A stretch of DNA of 64,000 nucleotides, taken from assembly GCA_947501105.1 (NCBI GenBank), contig CANMUP010000004.1:434001-498000 (forward strand). Direction: 5' to 3'. Both the position numbers and the translations under genes were made by a program. The notes under the pieces were generated by a model. That model was given only the letters and a program-made list of their open reading frames with translations. It was not told the DNA's origin and made no database searches. Positions 1 through 8,087 of this stretch are shown here, piece by piece. This DNA comes from an uncultured Flaviramulus sp. Lineage in GTDB: Bacteria; Bacteroidota; Bacteroidia; Flavobacteriales; Flavobacteriaceae. Each line of letters starts with the position of its first letter. Position 1 is the stretch's first letter.

Positions 1-2317
1 TAGTTACTGTATTTCCGGTTAGCATACCTGACGATGAGTCGTCATTCCAAACTCCTAATTGATCTTCTCCTTCTAATAAATCAAATAAATTTACCGATTG
101 TGCTACAGTAATTTCCGCAATGCAAAATTCAGGAAAGCTAGTAACTGGTGTTCCTGATTCTGGAGCTGGCACAATGGTTAAAGTTACGGTTGTACTATTG
201 GTACATGAATTAGCATCTGTAATACTATACGTAAAATTATAAACCCCTATACCTAATAGAGAAAGGTTTATCTCATTAGCAGTAACCAAAGTTCCTGTGC
301 TATCATCATCAGACCATGTGCCTCCTGCATCAAAAGGTCCACTTAATATTGAAAATAAATCAAAAGCTGTATTTGTTAAAGCTGGATCATTCTCACAAAA
401 AGGCAGTGGGTTATTTGCTGTTCCTGTATTTGGTAATGGGTTAATTATTACATCAACTGTAACCAATACATCATCACAAGACCCAATAACATCTACATCA
501 TAAGTAAAGCTATAAGTACCATTTGTTAATCCAGACAAGTCTACAGGGTTTGCAGTTGTTGATCCTAAATTATCTGTTCCTACAAACCAAGTTCCTGTTT
601 GATCTTCATTATCTAATAAATCAAACAAATCAAAAGAAGATGGAGCTGAACCTTCACAAAAAGGAGCTGAACCATTTACTGTTCCAGATTCGGGAGCATC
701 TACAATAGTTATTGTTACTAATGCATCATCTGTACAACCATTAGCTGCTGTAACGCTATATGTAAAATCATAAGAACCTATAGTTAGTAATGTTAAATCT
801 ACATCACTTACGCTTAAGGCTCCTGTTGAATTATCATCAGACCAAGTTCCTCCTGCATCATTTCCAGAAAGTTGACCAAATAAATCAAATGGAGAATTAG
901 CAACTAAATCATTTTCACAAAATGGTAATGGATTAGTTGGCGTTCCAGCTTCTGGATCTTGTAATACTTCTACTTGTACTGTAGTTGATTCTTCTGGACA
1001 AGGGTTTGGTGATATATTCTGTGTATATGTGAAATTATATATCCCAGGTGCTAAACCTGTTAAATCAATTGGAGAGTTAACTAATGGGTCCGTACTTAAT
1101 GTCCCCTGTGTCCACTGTCCGTTAGGATCTTCATTCTCTAATAGTGTGAACAAATCAAAAGCAGAAGGTAAATCTACTTCACAAATTGGTGTGCCAGGAA
1201 CTGCTGTTCCTGATGTAAATGTTTCATATATTGTGATTGTTACTGTGGCTGTTTGATCTGGGCAAAACCCTGCATCTGTAACAGTATATGTGAAAATATA
1301 ATCTCCTGGTGTAGTTAATGTTGAAATATTTACTGTTCCTAAATTACCATTAGATGTTGTAAGTGGTCCAGACCAAGTTCCTGTACTCTCTGGTGTGCCA
1401 TTCAAATAATCAAATAAATCAAAATCTGAGGAAGGAATATTGTTACTACAAAACTCTCTAATTCCTGGTGTTCCAGGATCAACTGGATCATCTATATTAA
1501 CTATAATCGCAACTGGATTACTAACACAAAACACATCATCTACTTGAACATAATAAGTATTTCCATCTATTAAAGATGTTGAAAAGGGTAATGCAGGTAA
1601 GATAGGATCACCAGATCCGTCTAAGTTTGTATACCAATTAAAATTAGTAGCAGCTGTACCTGGATTTAAATCACCAACAGTAGGGTTTGAATCTACACAA
1701 AAGTCTTGTGGAGTTGGAGGTGTCGGGTCTAAAGGAGCAGTAAAAACTCCTACTTGACCAATTTCTTGCTGGCTTTCACATCCGCCATTATCTACGAATA
1801 CTATATAATAGTTTGATGCCCCAGTGGGGATTACATCAGTTGGACTAGCCAAATTTGTTAAATTAAAATCGTTATAAACTTGTACTGATCCTCCAGATGG
1901 AATGCTAGATTGTAAAACATCATCTATATAATCTTGTATTGTCGCATTATCATTTGAACAATAAATACGATCTAAAACTTGACCAGAGGCATCAACTTGA
2001 AAATCTACTACTACTGAGGATCTTACTCCACAGGTTCCAGAATTGTCATCTGCATAATAAGTACCTTCTAAAACTAATTGGCTAGAATTATATGCACTAC
2101 CTCCACTAGCCGAATCGTACCAAACGATACCATTTCCTCCATCAGAAGCGTACGCATTCAAATCATTAAAGGTAAAGCCTGACGCATCACAAATAGGTGG
2201 TGGTGTAGGGTCACTAATGGTGGGACATTGTGCATTTACTGAAAATACCGTCCAAAGAAATACCATTATAAAGGCAACAATTTTTTTTGCATACCTTAAA
2301 AGGGATTTTGCTTTCAT
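1..2317 (-). CDS. Large repetitive secreted protein, C-terminus beyond the left edge
   Basis: An open frame runs from ATG at 2317 to base 1 without a stop, about 772 residues. It opens with a signal peptide (basic n-region, hydrophobic core, cut near VNAQ). Ig-like/HYR-like stretches follow. From about 1465 down to the edge there are at least six copies of a ~80-residue repeat with a PFCE start, an FDLF motif, a GTWSDD-like motif, then VDL..L..G.Y.FTY and a cysteine before VT.TI. The paired Cys in each repeat could form disulphides outside the cell. Flavobacterial proteins of this build are usually T9SS cargo ending in a type B (gliding-motility-associated) or type A sorting domain; that end is not visible, so this is inference. 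Function unknown; adhesin or surface-layer role is plausible. Confidence 0.85.
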   Translation of the reverse strand, partial: MKAKSLLRYAKKIVAFIMVFLWTVFSVNAQCPTISDPTPPPICDASGFTFNDLNAYASDGGNGIVWYDSASGGSAYNSSQLVLEGTYYADDNSGTCGVRSSVVVDFQVDASGQVLDRIYCSNDNATIQDYIDDVLQSSIPSGGSVQVYNDFNLTNLASPTDVIPTGASNYYIVFVDNGGCESQQEIGQVGVFTAPLDPTPPTPQDFCVDSNPTVGDLNPGTAATNFNWYTNLDGSGDPILPALPFSTSLIDGNTYYVQVDDVFCVSNPVAIIVNIDDPVDPGTPGIREFCSNNIPSSDFDLFDYLNGTPESTGTWSGPLTTSNGNLGTVNISTLTTPGDYIFTYTVTDAGFCPDQTATVTITIYETFTSGTAVPGTPICEVDLPSAFDLFTLLENEDPNGQWTQGTLSTDPLVNSPIDLTGLAPGIYNFTYTQNISPNPCPEESTTVQVEVLQDPEAGTPTNPLPFCENDLVANSPFDLFGQLSGNDAGGTWSDDNSTGALSVSDVDLTLLTIGSYDFTYSVTAANGCTDDALVTITIVDAPESGTVNGSAPFCEGSAPSSFDLFDLLDNEDQTGTWFVGTDNLGSTTANPVDLSGLTNGTYSFTYDVDVIGSCDDVLVTVDVIINPLPNTGTANNPLPFCENDPALTNTAFDLFSILSGPFDAGGTWSDDDSTGTLVTANEINLSLLGIGVYNFTYSITDANSCTNSTTVTLTIVPAPESGTPVTSFPEFCIAEITVAQSVNLFDLLEGEDQLGVWNDDSSSGMLTGNTVT

Positions 2318-2663
2318 AATTTGGTTGATTAAATTATTATTAATTAACATTAATTTGTAATAAAGCATTGACATATGATTACTAAAAATCTATATTTAAA
2401 TTATTTACGATTGCAATTTAACTGATTTATTTGTATTTCATCGATATTTTTTGATTTATTTTTCACTTTATCGAAAAAAAATGTATTTAATCGTTATTTA
2501 AGTAAGTTGAAAGCCTATTTTTTTGCCTTGAATATTATTAATCTTTGTTTTAGCTATAAGAATTAGGGAATAAAATCTATTAAAGAGAAAATAAAAAAGC
2601 CTTTCTAAAATTTTAGAAAGGCTTTAATTATATAAAGTTATAATATACGTTAAGAGCTAAAAG
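2318..2663. other. Intergenic region, 346 bp
   Basis: Very AT-rich spacer between the start of the repetitive surface protein and the end of coxA, both on the minus strand. It must hold the promoter of the surface protein, but I could not find a clean TTG-N19-TAnnTTTG match. The only clear element is the palindromic terminator at 2596-2625. No convincing ORF or RNA gene seen. Confidence 0.7.
2596..2625 (-). terminator. Terminator of the act-cox operon
   Basis: A perfect 30-bp inverted repeat with arm AAAGCCTTTCTAAAA lies 38 bp past the coxA stop. On the minus strand it is followed by a U-run (A-run at 2593-2598 on the plus strand), the form of an intrinsic terminator. Its symmetry means it could also work in the other direction. 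Confidence 0.85.
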
Positions 2664-4457
2664 CTAATGTTGTAATTCTTCTTCTCCATCTTTTAGAGGT
2701 ATATTTTGGGGCACAAAATCGTCGTCATGTCCTGGTTTACTATAGTCGTAAGCCCATCTGTGTACATGAGGAATTTCTCCTTCCCAGTTACCGTGAATAT
2801 GTTTTATAGGTGCTGTCCACTCTAAAGTTGTAGAACGCCATGGGTTTTGAATTGTCTTCTTTCCATAAAACATACTACCAAAGAAATTATATAAGTATAC
2901 TATTTGTACTACTCCTCCAATTAAAGCAAAAATGGTAATAATAACATTTACATTTGCTAAATCATCAAATAGAGGAAAGTTACTATTGGTATAATAACGG
3001 CGTGGTAATCCTGCCATACCTATAAAGTGCATTGGGAAAAACACCCCGTAAGCACAAACTGCAGTTATCCAGAAATGAATGTATCCTAAATTCTTATTTA
3101 GCATACGGCCAAACATTTTTGGGTACCAATGATAAATTCCTGCAAACATCCCATACAATGCCGATATACCCATCACTAAGTGGAAGTGAGCTACTACAAA
3201 GTATGTATCATGTACATTAATATCTAATGCAGAATCTCCTAAAATAATTCCTGTTAAACCTCCTGTTATAAATGTTGATACAAAACCAATAGAGAATAAC
3301 ATTGCTGGGTTTAATTGTAAATTACCTTTCCAGAGCGTGGTTATCCAGTTAAAAGCTTTAACCGCTGATGGAATTGCAATTAATAATGTTGTAAATGTAA
3401 ATACAGACCCTAAGAATGGATTCATTCCTGAGATAAACATATGGTGACCCCAAACAATTGTTGATAAAAACGCAATAGCCAAAATAGAAGCAATCATCGC
3501 CCTATAACCAAAAATAGGTTTACGAGAACTTGATGCCATAATTTCGGAAACAAGTCCCATAGCTGGTAATATTACAATATACACTTCAGGGTGACCTAAG
3601 AACCAGAATAAGTGTTCAAACAATACTGGTGAACCTCCTTGATAATGCAATACTTCGCCTTGAATAAATATATCTGATAAGAAGAATGATGTTCCAAAAC
3701 TTCTATCCATTATTAATAATAAAGCAGCAGACAATAATACTGGGAATGATACCACACCTATAATAGCTGTAACAAAGAAAGCCCAAATAGTTAAAGGTAA
3801 TCTAGTCATAGACATCCCTTTTGTACGTAAGTTTATTACTGTTACAATATAGTTAAGCGATCCTAGTAATGATGATGCAATAAATATTGCCATAGACACT
3901 AACCAAAGCGTCATACCCATCCCTGAACCACCTTGTGCCATTGGTAAGGCGCTTAATGGTGGATAGATAGTCCATCCAGCAGAAGCTGGTCCAGCTTCAA
4001 CAAATAATGATATTACCATGATTACACTTGATAAAAAGAATAACCAATACGATACCATATTTAAAAATCCTGATGCCATATCTCGAGCACCAATTTGCAA
4101 TGGAATTAATAAATTACTAAATGTACCACTCAATCCAGCTGTTAATACAAAGAATACCATAATGGTACCATGAATTGTTACTAAGGCTAAATAGATATCA
4201 GCATCCATAACCCCGTCTGGTGCCCATTTACCAAGTAAAGCCTCAAATAATACATTTGGTTCTTCTGGCCATGCAATTTGCATACGGAACATCATTGACA
4301 TTAATACACCAATAACTCCCATAATAGTACCTGTAATTAGATACTGCTTAGCAATCATTTTATGGTCTTGACTAAATATATATTTAGTTATAAACGTTTC
4401 TTTATGATGATGTCCGTGGTCGTCGTCGTGATCGTGGTTATCTGCGTGTGCTGACAT
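2664..4457 (-). CDS. coxA: Cytochrome c oxidase subunit I (aa3 type)
   Basis: Catalytic subunit of the haem-copper oxidase; it reduces O2 to water and pumps protons in the inner membrane. 597 residues with about 12 membrane segments. Visible ligands: His96 (low-spin haem a), His289 in GHPEVY with Glu291 and Tyr293 (CuB ligand, proton-channel Glu, cross-link Tyr), His338-His339 (CuB), and His424/His426 in VVAHFHLVMG (haem a3 and haem a). All key residues are intact. The first 18 residues are His/Asp-rich (seven His), an extension not needed for catalysis. It is the last gene of the operon, 27 bp after coxB, and in related flavobacteria this oxidase forms a supercomplex with ACIII. Subunit III is not encoded in the window. 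Confidence 0.97.
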   Translation of the reverse strand: MSAHADNHDHDDDHGHHHKETFITKYIFSQDHKMIAKQYLITGTIMGVIGVLMSMMFRMQIAWPEEPNVLFEALLGKWAPDGVMDADIYLALVTIHGTIMVFFVLTAGLSGTFSNLLIPLQIGARDMASGFLNMVSYWLFFLSSVIMVISLFVEAGPASAGWTIYPPLSALPMAQGGSGMGMTLWLVSMAIFIASSLLGSLNYIVTVINLRTKGMSMTRLPLTIWAFFVTAIIGVVSFPVLLSAALLLIMDRSFGTSFFLSDIFIQGEVLHYQGGSPVLFEHLFWFLGHPEVYIVILPAMGLVSEIMASSSRKPIFGYRAMIASILAIAFLSTIVWGHHMFISGMNPFLGSVFTFTTLLIAIPSAVKAFNWITTLWKGNLQLNPAMLFSIGFVSTFITGGLTGIILGDSALDINVHDTYFVVAHFHLVMGISALYGMFAGIYHWYPKMFGRMLNKNLGYIHFWITAVCAYGVFFPMHFIGMAGLPRRYYTNSNFPLFDDLANVNVIITIFALIGGVVQIVYLYNFFGSMFYGKKTIQNPWRSTTLEWTAPIKHIHGNWEGEIPHVHRWAYDYSKPGHDDDFVPQNIPLKDGEEELQH

Positions 4458-4484
4458 AATCTTATATCGTATTTATCTTTTTAA

Positions 4485-5555
4485 TTAGTTAATTAGAGAG
4501 TTTTTGAATTCTTTTTGCTCTTTTATCCAAGCATCATATTCTTCTTGTGTTTCTACTATTATTTTCATTTGCATATTGTAGTGAGATTTTCCACAAATCT
4601 TATTACATAATAGTATATAGTCAAACTCATAACGCTCTAAGGCATCTTCACCTTTTGCTATTAATGGTTTACTATTTTCAACTCTTATTTCATTAATTCT
4701 TTTAACTTTCTCTTGCATTTGAGGTGTTTGTCTCATTTCTACGGTTGTTACCGTTGGAGTAAATCCAAACTGAGTAATCATACCTGGAACACAGTTCATT
4801 TGTGCTCTAAAGTGTGGCATATATGCAGAGTGTAAAACATCCTGAGAACGCATTTTAAATAATACAGGTTTTCCAACTGGTAAGTGTAATTCTGTAGTTA
4901 TAACATCATCTTGCGCGTTAGGATCAGATTCATCTAAACCTAAAATATTAGCTCTATCAATATCAATTAAACGCACATTGGCTTTTCCTAAAGTATTATC
5001 ATTTCCACCGTATCTCGCTTTCCAGTTAAACTGTTGAGCATATAACTCTACTACAAGAGGATCATCACTTTCATCAACACCCATAATGTTAATCCAAGTG
5101 TTTAATCCGTAAATAATTAAACCTGCCAAAACAATTACTGGAATGATTGTCCAGATTGCTTCTAACTTATTGTTGTCAGCAAAGAACAATGCTTTTTTAC
5201 CTTTTTCGCCTTTATATTTATAAGCAAAATAGTGTAATAAAAACTGAGTGATTGTTTGAACAATAAATATGATTACCATAGAGATAACCATCAAGTTATC
5301 AATAGTTGGACCGTGTTCTGAAGCTGAGTTTGACATTAATGGTAAGTCACCCCATTTCACAAAACACACTATAGTAATGATATAAATGAAAGCTAAAAAG
5401 CCCATCATTAAATATGCATTAATGGTGTTGTCTTTATCCGTGGCAACTCCAGGTATATTATCGTTTTTAGCTTGTGCTAAATCGAAAATCTTTACCATTT
5501 GCCAAATGGCAACTAAAATAAATACTAAAACTATAATTGTTAATAAAGCAGTCAT
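4485..5555 (-). CDS. coxB: Cytochrome c oxidase subunit II
   Basis: Accepts electrons from cytochrome c through the binuclear CuA centre and passes them to subunit I. 356 residues. The CuA ligands are visible: the His in DVLHSAYMPHF and then Cys317, Cys321, His325 and Met328 in CNKICGKSHYNM. The usual Glu between the cysteines is Lys here, but that position binds through its backbone. Four hydrophobic segments precede the periplasmic domain, two more than the canonical pair, at the N-terminus. No lipobox. It sits between actF and coxA in one operon, with 30 and 27 bp gaps. Confidence 0.96.
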   Translation of the reverse strand: MTALLTIIVLVFILVAIWQMVKIFDLAQAKNDNIPGVATDKDNTINAYLMMGFLAFIYIITIVCFVKWGDLPLMSNSASEHGPTIDNLMVISMVIIFIVQTITQFLLHYFAYKYKGEKGKKALFFADNNKLEAIWTIIPVIVLAGLIIYGLNTWINIMGVDESDDPLVVELYAQQFNWKARYGGNDNTLGKANVRLIDIDRANILGLDESDPNAQDDVITTELHLPVGKPVLFKMRSQDVLHSAYMPHFRAQMNCVPGMITQFGFTPTVTTVEMRQTPQMQEKVKRINEIRVENSKPLIAKGEDALERYEFDYILLCNKICGKSHYNMQMKIIVETQEEYDAWIKEQKEFKNSLIN

Positions 5556-5585
5556 TGGTATCGTTCGTCTTTATTTATATCTTAA

Positions 5586-6962
5586 TTAATAATGAAATTC
5601 TTCGCTTTCCTTTCTAAAAGGATATCTTTTTACTAGCAATGGTGCTTTTGTTAAAGCTGTAAATACTATAAATATAAACAGTCCTGCAAAAAGCAATATT
5701 GAGCTTATCTCTGGAATTCCAATAAACCATCTATCTCCTACGGTAGCTGGCATAATCATATTGAAAATATCTATATAATGTCCAAATAATATTACTAATC
5801 CAGCCATAACAACAAACCAAGGAATACGTTTGTAATCGGCATTCATTAACATTAATATTGGGAATACAAAATTCATAACTACCATGCCTAAGAATGGTAA
5901 TTTGTAATCTGCAAAACGCGTTACAAAATACGTTACTTCTTCTGGAATATTTGAATACCAAATTAACATGAATTGTGAGAACCATAGGTACGTCCAGAAA
6001 ATACTGAAAGCAAACATAAATTTAGCAACATCATGCAAATGATTTTCATTTACAAATTCTAAAACTCCTTTTGATTTAAGGTAGATTGAAATTAATGCGA
6101 TTACAGTAATTCCACTTACAAACATACTTGCAAATACGTACCATCCAAATAATGTTGAGAACCAGTGCGGATCTACACTCATAATCCAATCCCAAGACAT
6201 CATAGATTCTGTATAAATAAAGAATACTAAGAACCCTGCAGCAATACGGAAAGATTTTTTAAAGTTTCTATTATCTTCAGCTGTGTCTTGAGCAATAGAG
6301 AATTTACGTGAAAATTGGCGATATAATACCCATCCTCCTAAGAAAATTAGACCTCTAATAAAGAATCCTGTTTTATTTAACCATCCAGACTTACCTGCAA
6401 CTAGCTTATCATAATTCTCATGACCTTCAATTGTTATGCCCTCCTTTAGCCAAACAAACAAATGACTGTCTGCAAAAAATGCTATTGCTAAAACAATTAA
6501 ACCTCCTGGTAATAAGTACGCTGTTATACCTTCCATAACTCTAAAAAGTACTGGAGACCACCCTGCTTGTGATGCTATTTGGATAGCATAAAATGCTAAA
6601 ACACCTAAAGCAATCATCATGAAGAAAAATGCTGCAACGTATAATGCAGACCAAGGTCTGTTATGAATTTGGTGCATTACATGTTCCGCATGCTCATCAC
6701 CATGATGTGCTTCGTCAGCAGTTGCATGTGCCTGACTTTCATCAGCATGACCTGTTGCTTCAGCGTGCTCATCATGAGATTCAGCAACAACATGAGCTTC
6801 TTCAGCATGCCCATCTCCGTGATGCGAGGCCTCTTCGGCTAACATTGTTTTTACTTCTTCTAAAGATTTATGAGATGTCATAAAACCATATCCAACACCT
6901 AACAATCCTAAAACCATTAGAATGATAGAAAATGTCTTTAATCTATTTGAAAATGTGTACAT
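5586..6962 (-). CDS. actF: Alternative complex III subunit ActF
   Basis: Polytopic membrane subunit of the ACIII quinol:cytochrome c oxidoreductase, related to ActC/NrfD proteins and involved in quinol handling and possibly proton movement. 458 residues with about ten hydrophobic segments. After the first segment there is an unusual stretch of roughly 62 residues (about 40-100) containing 14 His plus many Glu, Asp and Ala, predicted to be outside the membrane. Such a loop could bind metal ions such as Cu or Zn, but it may be a simple low-complexity insertion. It follows actE by 20 bp and precedes coxB by 30 bp, so it is co-transcribed with both. Confidence 0.93.
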   Translation of the reverse strand: MYTFSNRLKTFSIILMVLGLLGVGYGFMTSHKSLEEVKTMLAEEASHHGDGHAEEAHVVAESHDEHAEATGHADESQAHATADEAHHGDEHAEHVMHQIHNRPWSALYVAAFFFMMIALGVLAFYAIQIASQAGWSPVLFRVMEGITAYLLPGGLIVLAIAFFADSHLFVWLKEGITIEGHENYDKLVAGKSGWLNKTGFFIRGLIFLGGWVLYRQFSRKFSIAQDTAEDNRNFKKSFRIAAGFLVFFIYTESMMSWDWIMSVDPHWFSTLFGWYVFASMFVSGITVIALISIYLKSKGVLEFVNENHLHDVAKFMFAFSIFWTYLWFSQFMLIWYSNIPEEVTYFVTRFADYKLPFLGMVVMNFVFPILMLMNADYKRIPWFVVMAGLVILFGHYIDIFNMIMPATVGDRWFIGIPEISSILLFAGLFIFIVFTALTKAPLLVKRYPFRKESEEFHY

Positions 6963-6982
6963 ATCTATATAATCTTATCTTC

Positions 6983-7540
6983 TTACTTTTCTAAATCTGC
7001 TTTTAACTTCAATACGTATGATACTACTTGCCAACGCTCTTCTTCATTCAATTGATTTGCATAAGAGCCCATCGCATTTTTACCATAATAAATAGTATGG
7101 TAAATACTTCCTGCTGTGATCGCTCTTCCTACATCATCATAACTTGGTATACCAAGTATCTTTTCACGTTTAACTAAGTTTCCTTGACCTTTCCCTTTGT
7201 TACCATGGCAAATACCACAATAAATATCATAAAGCTCTTTTCCTCTTTCTAAATCAACTTCTCCAGCTGAATCTAATGGATTCGCTAATGTTGTTTTTGC
7301 TAATTCAAATCCTTCTGTCGTATTATCAATGTCAAAAGGAACATACCCTCTTGCTATAGACCCTTCAGCTGGTAATTGAGCCTCCATGCCATTTCTAAAT
7401 GCCTTAGTGTCTTGATATGTTTCATAACTAACAGGCTCATACATATTTGGCATGAACTGATAATTTGGAGCTGTACTCTTATTACATGACATTGCAACAA
7501 ATACAACTGCTAATACTAATATTTTAATTAAGCCTTTCAT
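6983..7540 (-). CDS. actE: Alternative complex III subunit ActE, monohaem cytochrome c lipoprotein
   Basis: Periplasmic electron-transfer subunit of ACIII. 185 residues from the chosen start. The frame is open to an ATG at 7579, inside actD, but the ATG at 7540 lies one base after the actD stop and directly opens a lipoprotein signal with lipobox AMSC (Cys19), so 7540 is preferred. Haem motif CGICHG at 108-113, with a candidate axial Met in the NAMGSYANQL region. It presumably takes electrons from the ActA haems and delivers them towards the oxidase. Tightly coupled to actD and followed by actF after 20 bp. Confidence 0.94.
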   Translation of the reverse strand: MKGLIKILVLAVVFVAMSCNKSTAPNYQFMPNMYEPVSYETYQDTKAFRNGMEAQLPAEGSIARGYVPFDIDNTTEGFELAKTTLANPLDSAGEVDLERGKELYDIYCGICHGNKGKGQGNLVKREKILGIPSYDDVGRAITAGSIYHTIYYGKNAMGSYANQLNEEERWQVVSYVLKLKADLEK

Positions 7541-7541
7541 A

Positions 7542-8078
7542 TTAATGTCCATCTTCTTTATCAATAATATTAATCTCAACTGCTCCAGTTTCTGCTAGTA
7601 AACTTTCCAATTCATTTTCATTTCCATGTACAGCAATCTCCATTAAGAAATGATCGTCTGTAGTTCTTGGGTCTGGATTTTCTGCTTTCTTAAATGGCCA
7701 CATTTTACTACGTAAGTAAAATGTAATTACCATTAAATGCGCTGCAAAAAATACCGTAAGCTCAAACATAATTGGTACAAATGCTGGCATGTTTTCTATA
7801 TAACTAAAGCTTGGTTTTCCTCCAATATTTTGAGGCCAATCTTCAATCATGATAAAATTCATCATGATGATAGATACTGTTAAACCTATTAACCCATATA
7901 TAAATGCTGTAATAGCAATACGAGTTGGAGCTAACCCCATAGCTTTGTCTAATCCGTGAACCGGAAACGGTGTATATATCTCTTCAATATGATGTCTTTC
8001 TGCCTTAACTTTTTTAACAGCCGACATTAATACATCATCATCAGTATAAATAGCGTGAATAACTTTTGAAGCTTCCAT
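7542..8078 (-). CDS. actD: Alternative complex III subunit ActD (DUF3341)
   Basis: Small membrane subunit of ACIII. 178 residues with two hydrophobic segments in the middle (about 55-80 and 98-120), flanked by soluble arms. It matches the DUF3341 family in length and in its place between the NrfD-like actC and the monohaem actE. The family has no cofactor; it is a structural subunit. Gap to actC 9 bp, gap to actE 1 bp, so translational coupling is likely. Confidence 0.93.
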   Translation of the reverse strand: MEASKVIHAIYTDDDVLMSAVKKVKAERHHIEEIYTPFPVHGLDKAMGLAPTRIAITAFIYGLIGLTVSIIMMNFIMIEDWPQNIGGKPSFSYIENMPAFVPIMFELTVFFAAHLMVITFYLRSKMWPFKKAENPDPRTTDDHFLMEIAVHGNENELESLLAETGAVEINIIDKEDGH

Positions 8079-8087
8079 TGACTATAT

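Noticed and set aside
297-1256. Several short plus-strand frames at the left end
   Set aside because: They lie opposite the repeats of the open-ended surface protein, which reads continuously on the minus strand with a signal peptide and conserved repeats.
1-1465. Possible CRISPR array or DNA-level tandem repeat
   Set aside because: The spacing of about 240 bp and the divergence at third positions show protein-level repeats, not short identical repeats with spacers.
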